DNA of 56,109 nucleotides from Duganella phyllosphaerae (GTDB lineage Bacteria > Pseudomonadota > Gammaproteobacteria > Burkholderiales > Burkholderiaceae_D): assembly GCF_001758785.1 (NCBI RefSeq), contig NZ_LROM01000024.1, positions 1 through 56,109 of the forward strand, read 5' to 3'. Shown piece after piece: positions 53,184 to 56,109 of the stretch (the first letter of the stretch is position 1; every line of letters begins with the position of its first letter). A model generated the notes under the pieces. It had not been told where the DNA came from. It searched no databases and worked only from the letters and a program-made list of their open reading frames with translations. The translations under genes and the position numbers were made by a program.

Positions 53184-53453
53184 ATGAGCGAGAACAGCAA
53201 AAACCTGCCTGCCGGTACGTCAAACGAGGCTTACCCGATGCTCGTTGACGGGCCAGTGTACTTGAGCGTAGATGGAACGACACAAGAATTGACCGTGAAA
53301 GCATTTGCTCCAGTGATGGGGCGTTCCGATCCAGTCCCGGTGCATATTCACTTCACGAACGAGGCCTTCGGTCAACTTGCTGGAGGCATCGTGCAGCTGA
53401 TTGAACAGGGGAATGTAACGCTCAGCCCTGGTACCCGAAAGCCTGTCCAGTAA
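53184..53453 (+). CDS. array gene 28: hypothetical protein
   Basis: 89 residues, beta-rich, no Cys. TTTGGAAGA before the ATG. Function unknown. Confidence 0.65.
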   Translation: MSENSKNLPAGTSNEAYPMLVDGPVYLSVDGTTQELTVKAFAPVMGRSDPVPVHIHFTNEAFGQLAGGIVQLIEQGNVTLSPGTRKPVQ

Positions 53454-53462
53454 CCACGGCAA

Positions 53463-53533
53463 ATTGCCTACAGCAGCACCCACGGCCCGCATGACGGGCA
53501 AGGTGCATTGAGAAGGTCGGCATGGTGCCGGCC
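53463..53533 (+). repeat. junction repeat alpha, copy 5
   Basis: CAGCAGCACC, perfect hairpin GCCCG-CATGA-CGGGC (53485-53499), GCATTGAGAAGGTCGG, GGTGCCGGCC. Outer GCAGCACC and GGTGCCGGC ends also pair. Confidence 0.75.
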
Positions 53534-53546
53534 AGCGAGAAAAACT

Positions 53547-53588
53547 ATGACAACTCAACGAGTAGTGCCACAGCCGGGTGGCACGTAA
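53547..53588 (+). CDS. array: 13-codon mini-ORF
   Basis: MTTQRVVPQPGGT, directly after alpha copy 5 with GAGAAAAACT before the ATG. The next gene starts 3 bases after its stop in the same frame. It may be a leader peptide, or the real start of gene 29 interrupted by a stop. Confidence 0.3.
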   Translation: MTTQRVVPQPGGT

Positions 53589-53591
53589 ATC

Positions 53592-53744
53592 ATGCATTCG
53601 GGCGAACCCAAGACCATCATTTTTGAGTTTGTCAACCTCGGGCACTATCGTGTCGACGGTGTCGACAAGTTTGTGTCGTCTCATAGCGATCTGGCCTCAC
53701 CCTGGACCATCAGCGCTGGCCCTTTCGTCCACAAGCTACCGTAG
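53592..53744 (+). CDS. array gene 29: 50-residue hypothetical protein
   Basis: MHSGEPKTIIFEFVNLGHYR onward, ending VHKLP, in the same frame as the preceding mini-ORF. Supported by its place between two alpha repeats and balanced composition. No own ribosome-binding site is visible, so it may depend on the mini-ORF. Confidence 0.45.
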   Translation: MHSGEPKTIIFEFVNLGHYRVDGVDKFVSSHSDLASPWTISAGPFVHKLP

Positions 53745-53746
53745 CG

Positions 53747-53831
53747 CGGAAAACTCCCTACAGAAGAATCCATGGCCGCGCACGACGCGGCCTGTGACAT
53801 TGAGAAGGCCTGCGGGGTGCCGGCTGCCAAA
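53747..53831 (+). repeat. junction repeat alpha, copy 6
   Basis: GGAAAACTCC, perfect hairpin GGCCGCG-CACGA-CGCGGCC (53774-53792), GACATTGAGAAGGCCTGC, GGTGCCGGCTGCC, then AAAAAAAGGAAAAATAC before the next ATG. Closest relative of copy 2, more than 10 kb away. Confidence 0.8.
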
Positions 53832-53845
53832 AAAAGGAAAAATAC

Positions 53846-54217
53846 ATGTTTTTGAATTTGGAACTATGGGATGAAGAACCTCGTGCCGATCAATTGCCGA
53901 TCATCGTTGGAAGCGCGGTGGACTCATACCTGGACATGAAAGCAATGAAGGCGAAAGTGCGTCCTGTGAACGTATTCACTATTATTTCTTTCGAACACAT
54001 CACCATAAAAACCGTCGGCCGCCCGCGCTCAAGCGAAAACAAGCAAGATTTTCTGACGGGTGTACGTATTCGATTGTCCGATGGAACACAACACGTCGTC
54101 ATCGACAGCAAGACCGGTACGTTCGAAGGTCACATAAAGGAGGCTAAAAATTCGACCGAACCCGTTGTGAACGTTGGGCGATCTAGCTACATGAGCGAAC
54201 ACGCTTTCACGCAGTAG
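53846..54217 (+). CDS. array gene 30: hypothetical protein
   Basis: 123 residues, alpha/beta, no recognised domain. AAAGGAAAAATAC before the ATG. Directly follows alpha copy 6, as gene 4 follows copy 2. Confidence 0.65.
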   Translation: MFLNLELWDEEPRADQLPIIVGSAVDSYLDMKAMKAKVRPVNVFTIISFEHITIKTVGRPRSSENKQDFLTGVRIRLSDGTQHVVIDSKTGTFEGHIKEAKNSTEPVVNVGRSSYMSEHAFTQ

Positions 54218-54253
54218 AATTGCTCAGCTAATCGCCAAGGAAAATGCACGGCT

Positions 54254-54445
54254 ATGTCTGACTCCCTGAAAAAGCTCACTGAAGCAGCGGCGCGAAGTAC
54301 TGGCCGTCGATACTGCTCGACACACCGTTCTGAGGTCGATGGAGGGTCTGGCAGTACTATCCAGCGAGGCAAGACGATGAGGTGGGTCTGTTTTTCCTGT
54401 CAAGAGCGCCGCAATTTGCTTGTACGAGCCGCGCCCACAACTTAG
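54254..54445 (+). CDS. array gene 31: small Cys-containing protein
   Basis: 63 residues. YCSTH near residue 21 and CFSCQE near 46 could form a zinc site (C-x3-H / C-x2-C). AAGGAAAATGCACGGCT precedes the ATG. Function unknown. Confidence 0.55.
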   Translation: MSDSLKKLTEAAARSTGRRYCSTHRSEVDGGSGSTIQRGKTMRWVCFSCQERRNLLVRAAPTT

Positions 54446-54474
54446 TGAACCGAAGATTAAATCGAACTGAAAAT

Positions 54475-54642
54475 ATGGACTACACCAGCGTTGACGTAAT
54501 CGAGTTGGCGAGCTTGCTCGCCGCCCCTGGCCTCGATGACCTGACAACCGTGCGGCTGGCGCGGAACGATGTCAGTACCGGTTTGATCGAAACCGCCGTT
54601 CTTCGATTCAACATCATAATGAACTGGTGCCTGAGGATCTGA
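54475..54642 (+). CDS. array gene 32: 55-residue hypothetical protein
   Basis: Starts MDYTSVDVIELASLLAAPGL; soluble with a hydrophobic end. Only 4 bases before gene 33. Function unknown. Confidence 0.5.
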   Translation: MDYTSVDVIELASLLAAPGLDDLTTVRLARNDVSTGLIETAVLRFNIIMNWCLRI

Positions 54643-54646
54643 AAGC

Positions 54647-55150
54647 GTGAGTACGAATGAACTCTGGACGTTAGGCATTGCCGCGTATGCTGCAATTATT
54701 TCGACGTTTGTTTTCGGTTGGGACGCCTATAAGTGGTTTGATTCTGGGCCAAAGATACGGCTAACGTCGAGTACCGGCATGAGACTGATAGGTGGGTACC
54801 AAGTTGATCCAAACATTTACGTATCCGCCACCGCAGTAAATCTCGGTGACAGGGCTACGACTATCACTAACTTAGGCTTTCTGTACTACAGCTCTTGGTT
54901 CAAGGCGATGATGCGTCGTAGCCGCGCTGATCAAGCCTTTGTAATTGCAACGCCGTCACAGGTCCAGTCCATTCCGTTTCGCTTCGAGCCAGGCGCGCAG
55001 TGGATGGGGCTTGCCGAGCAAGATGAGCAATTAGAAAGAATGAGTCGAGACGGCTACCTTTTTGTTGTACTTTATCATTCCCATGGAGGCGGTGGGGTGC
55101 GGCATCGAGTTGCCCCGATCCCAGCCACGACCGACACATCCGACGCCTAG
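54647..55150 (+). CDS. array gene 33: membrane-anchored hypothetical protein
   Basis: 167 residues from a GTG. One N-terminal membrane helix (LWTLGIAAYAAIISTFVFGW) followed by an immunoglobulin-like beta domain with conserved NLGDRATTITNLGFLYY. The same architecture is common among accessory proteins of unknown role. Confidence 0.7.
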   Translation: MSTNELWTLGIAAYAAIISTFVFGWDAYKWFDSGPKIRLTSSTGMRLIGGYQVDPNIYVSATAVNLGDRATTITNLGFLYYSSWFKAMMRRSRADQAFVIATPSQVQSIPFRFEPGAQWMGLAEQDEQLERMSRDGYLFVVLYHSHGGGGVRHRVAPIPATTDTSDA

Positions 55151-55151
55151 G

Positions 55152-55186
55152 GAAATACCGTATAAACGGTTTATAAGGAAAATGCG
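55152..55186 (+). repeat. junction repeat beta-like variant
   Basis: GGAAATACCGTATAAACGGT then TTATAAGGAAAATGCG. ACCGT and ACGGT pair around ATAA; the TTAACGTAACGAGT half is absent. Confidence 0.55.
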
Positions 55187-55561
55187 ATGAATGGAATGCG
55201 AGAAATGATCGTCCATGTCGGTGTTGGACTTGATGCAGAGGGTATCAAAGATGCGTTAAACGAACCTGAAGAATATGGCGACGCCAACAATCAGCTTTTT
55301 TCTGTGGCTCATGCATTACTCGCCGATCATAAGGATGACCGTGCGGAGGTATCCGAGGTTGGAGTGGACAGCGTGACTCGCGATTTTAAGCACCCGTCCC
55401 AAGTAGATGTGCAGATGACCATTTCCTGGACAGCATATTACGGCTGCAAAGATATGGACACCTCGGACGACGAAACTGTCACTGAGAGCGCTACCTATAC
55501 CGCCGAAGGTGACCTGGTATTTTTAGTGCCGGCACCCCGGCGACAAGCAAGTGAATGCTGA
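55187..55561 (+). CDS. array gene 34: hypothetical protein
   Basis: 124 residues, strongly acidic. AAGGAAAATGCG before the ATG. Beta-rich C-terminal half, no recognised domain. Confidence 0.65.
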   Translation: MNGMREMIVHVGVGLDAEGIKDALNEPEEYGDANNQLFSVAHALLADHKDDRAEVSEVGVDSVTRDFKHPSQVDVQMTISWTAYYGCKDMDTSDDETVTESATYTAEGDLVFLVPAPRRQASEC

Positions 55562-55640
55562 CGCCACAGGAATCAAAGAAAACTCCGCGCCGGGTGGAGC
55601 CCCGATCTGGCCAGCGCCGGTATGAGGAAAAGGATGATCT

Positions 55641-56054
55641 ATGAATAAAGAACACGGTGTACAAGCTAAGGCGAAAGCCGCGCCGCCCAAGTTCCGCAAT
55701 CGCGACGCTGCCGAAAGCCAGGTCTGCCAGGCCTTTGCCGCACTTGGCAAGCTCGCAGGAGTTGACGTCGACCACGGCAAGGGGCCAGACGACCTAGACG
55801 CCAAGTTGATCCAGGCCGCGTACCAAAGCAATTTCGACGATCCCCATTTCCTGGGTGGTCCGGCCTGCTTCAACTATGCGACAACCGCGGCTGACGTCGA
55901 CGTCATCACTGCAAAGGCCGATGCGGTGACGCAGGGTTTCGCTAAGTACATTCACGCCAAGGGCAACGACGCAGACATTCGCCAGGCTGAGATGCACATT
56001 GCCCTAATCAACGCCGCCATTGCCTGGCTCAGGAACATCAGGCGCAGCCCGTAA
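55641..56054 (+). CDS. array gene 35: hypothetical protein
   Basis: 137 residues, mostly helical. Last gene of the array in this window; the junction upstream includes GAAAACTCC and a small GC hairpin (CGGG/CCCG) resembling a worn alpha repeat. Function unknown. Confidence 0.65.
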   Translation: MNKEHGVQAKAKAAPPKFRNRDAAESQVCQAFAALGKLAGVDVDHGKGPDDLDAKLIQAAYQSNFDDPHFLGGPACFNYATTAADVDVITAKADAVTQGFAKYIHAKGNDADIRQAEMHIALINAAIAWLRNIRRSP

Positions 56055-56071
56055 TTGCGTATTTCGGTGAA

Positions 56072-56109
56072 CGTGCCCACCCATTCCGGTCTATCGTGCC
56101 CACTTGCGC
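56072..56109. repeat. GTGCCCAC direct repeats at the window edge
   Basis: GTGCCCACC (56074) and GTGCCCACT (56097) flank ATTCCGGTCTATC, a pattern seen at ends of IS21-family elements. An insertion sequence may begin here, but the window ends before any transposase. Confidence 0.35.

Noticed and set aside
42901..53830. Alpha repeats as coding leader peptides (MAAHDA.C...)
   Set aside because: Several copies read MAAHDA(A/V)C in one frame, but copy 6 is out of frame with its gene, copies 4 and 5 lack the ATG, and stem changes follow base pairing rather than codons.
42877..53831. CRISPR array
   Set aside because: Repeats are far apart, vary in sequence and are separated by genes rather than by uniform short spacers. 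No Cas genes are present.
42488..56054. Classic integron with IntI and attC sites
   Set aside because: The recombinase is too short and lacks IntI features, and I do not find the paired GTTRRRY/RYYYAAC boxes in the junctions. The array is integron-like only in layout.

Overview
The window looks like a chromosome segment of a GC-rich betaproteobacterium of the Oxalobacteraceae (Massilia/Duganella/Janthinobacterium type). This is inferred from the Tad locus, the style of the TonB receptor and BlaI genes, and codon use. No 16S gene is present, so the genus is a judgement. Positions 1-16215 read as ordinary chromosome. Positions 16.2-56.1 kb are a mosaic of accessory DNA with five tyrosine recombinases outside or heading islands, several broken genes and several families of short repeats.

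Layout. 1-6520: Tad (Flp) pilus assembly operon, secretin (partial) - lipoprotein - CpaE/TadZ - CpaF/TadA - TadB - TadC - LytR_C lipoprotein. 6.6-16.2 kb: a DUF2807 pair, a LysR regulator, two tandem alpha/beta hydrolases with identical mature proteins (one with a Tat signal), a periplasmic binding protein, and a coupled operon blaI - M56/class D beta-lactamase fusion - TonB receptor behind a palindromic operator. 16.3-18.4 kb: orphan HigA, a DarT stump and a DarG-like macrodomain, i.e. toxin-antitoxin remnants. 18.5 kb: the 3' half of a tRNA-Thr(UGU) with its terminator, next to a P4-type integrase, so an island edge.

20.1-28.1 kb: small orphan immunity-like genes, a chemotaxis receptor, a catalytic-domain-only recombinase, a LysR/NmrA pair and a broken acfC. 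Four copies of a 65-bp promoter-plus-hairpin element are scattered through this stretch. 28.2-35.5 kb: YeiH exporter with divergent LysR, a SnoaL-like protein, then a tightly overlapping operon of ECF sigma - anti-sigma - DUF305 - YVTN beta-propeller - uracil-DNA-glycosylase-like protein, and a TDT transporter with a damaged 5' end. 36.15-41.5 kb: three overlapping large tyrosine recombinases and a small helical protein, the ginABCD signature of a GInt island.

41.8-56.05 kb is the most unusual part. A 223-residue recombinase with only a catalytic domain heads about 36 small genes, all on the + strand. They encode lipoproteins and secreted proteins, a GNAT acetyltransferase, an HD hydrolase, an Mrr-like nuclease, a caspase-like protein, a SieB-like membrane protein, zinc-ribbon proteins and many unknowns. 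Nearly every gene junction carries a GGAAAACGCC-like motif straight after the stop codon. Some junctions also carry a GC-rich hairpin repeat whose stems covary around a CAYGA loop, or a palindromic AAACGGT-ATAA-ACCGTTT repeat followed by TTAACGTAACGAGT. It looks like an integron-style cassette array that does not use IntI or canonical attC sites. A phage or plasmid early region with strongly stereotyped gene junctions is the main alternative.
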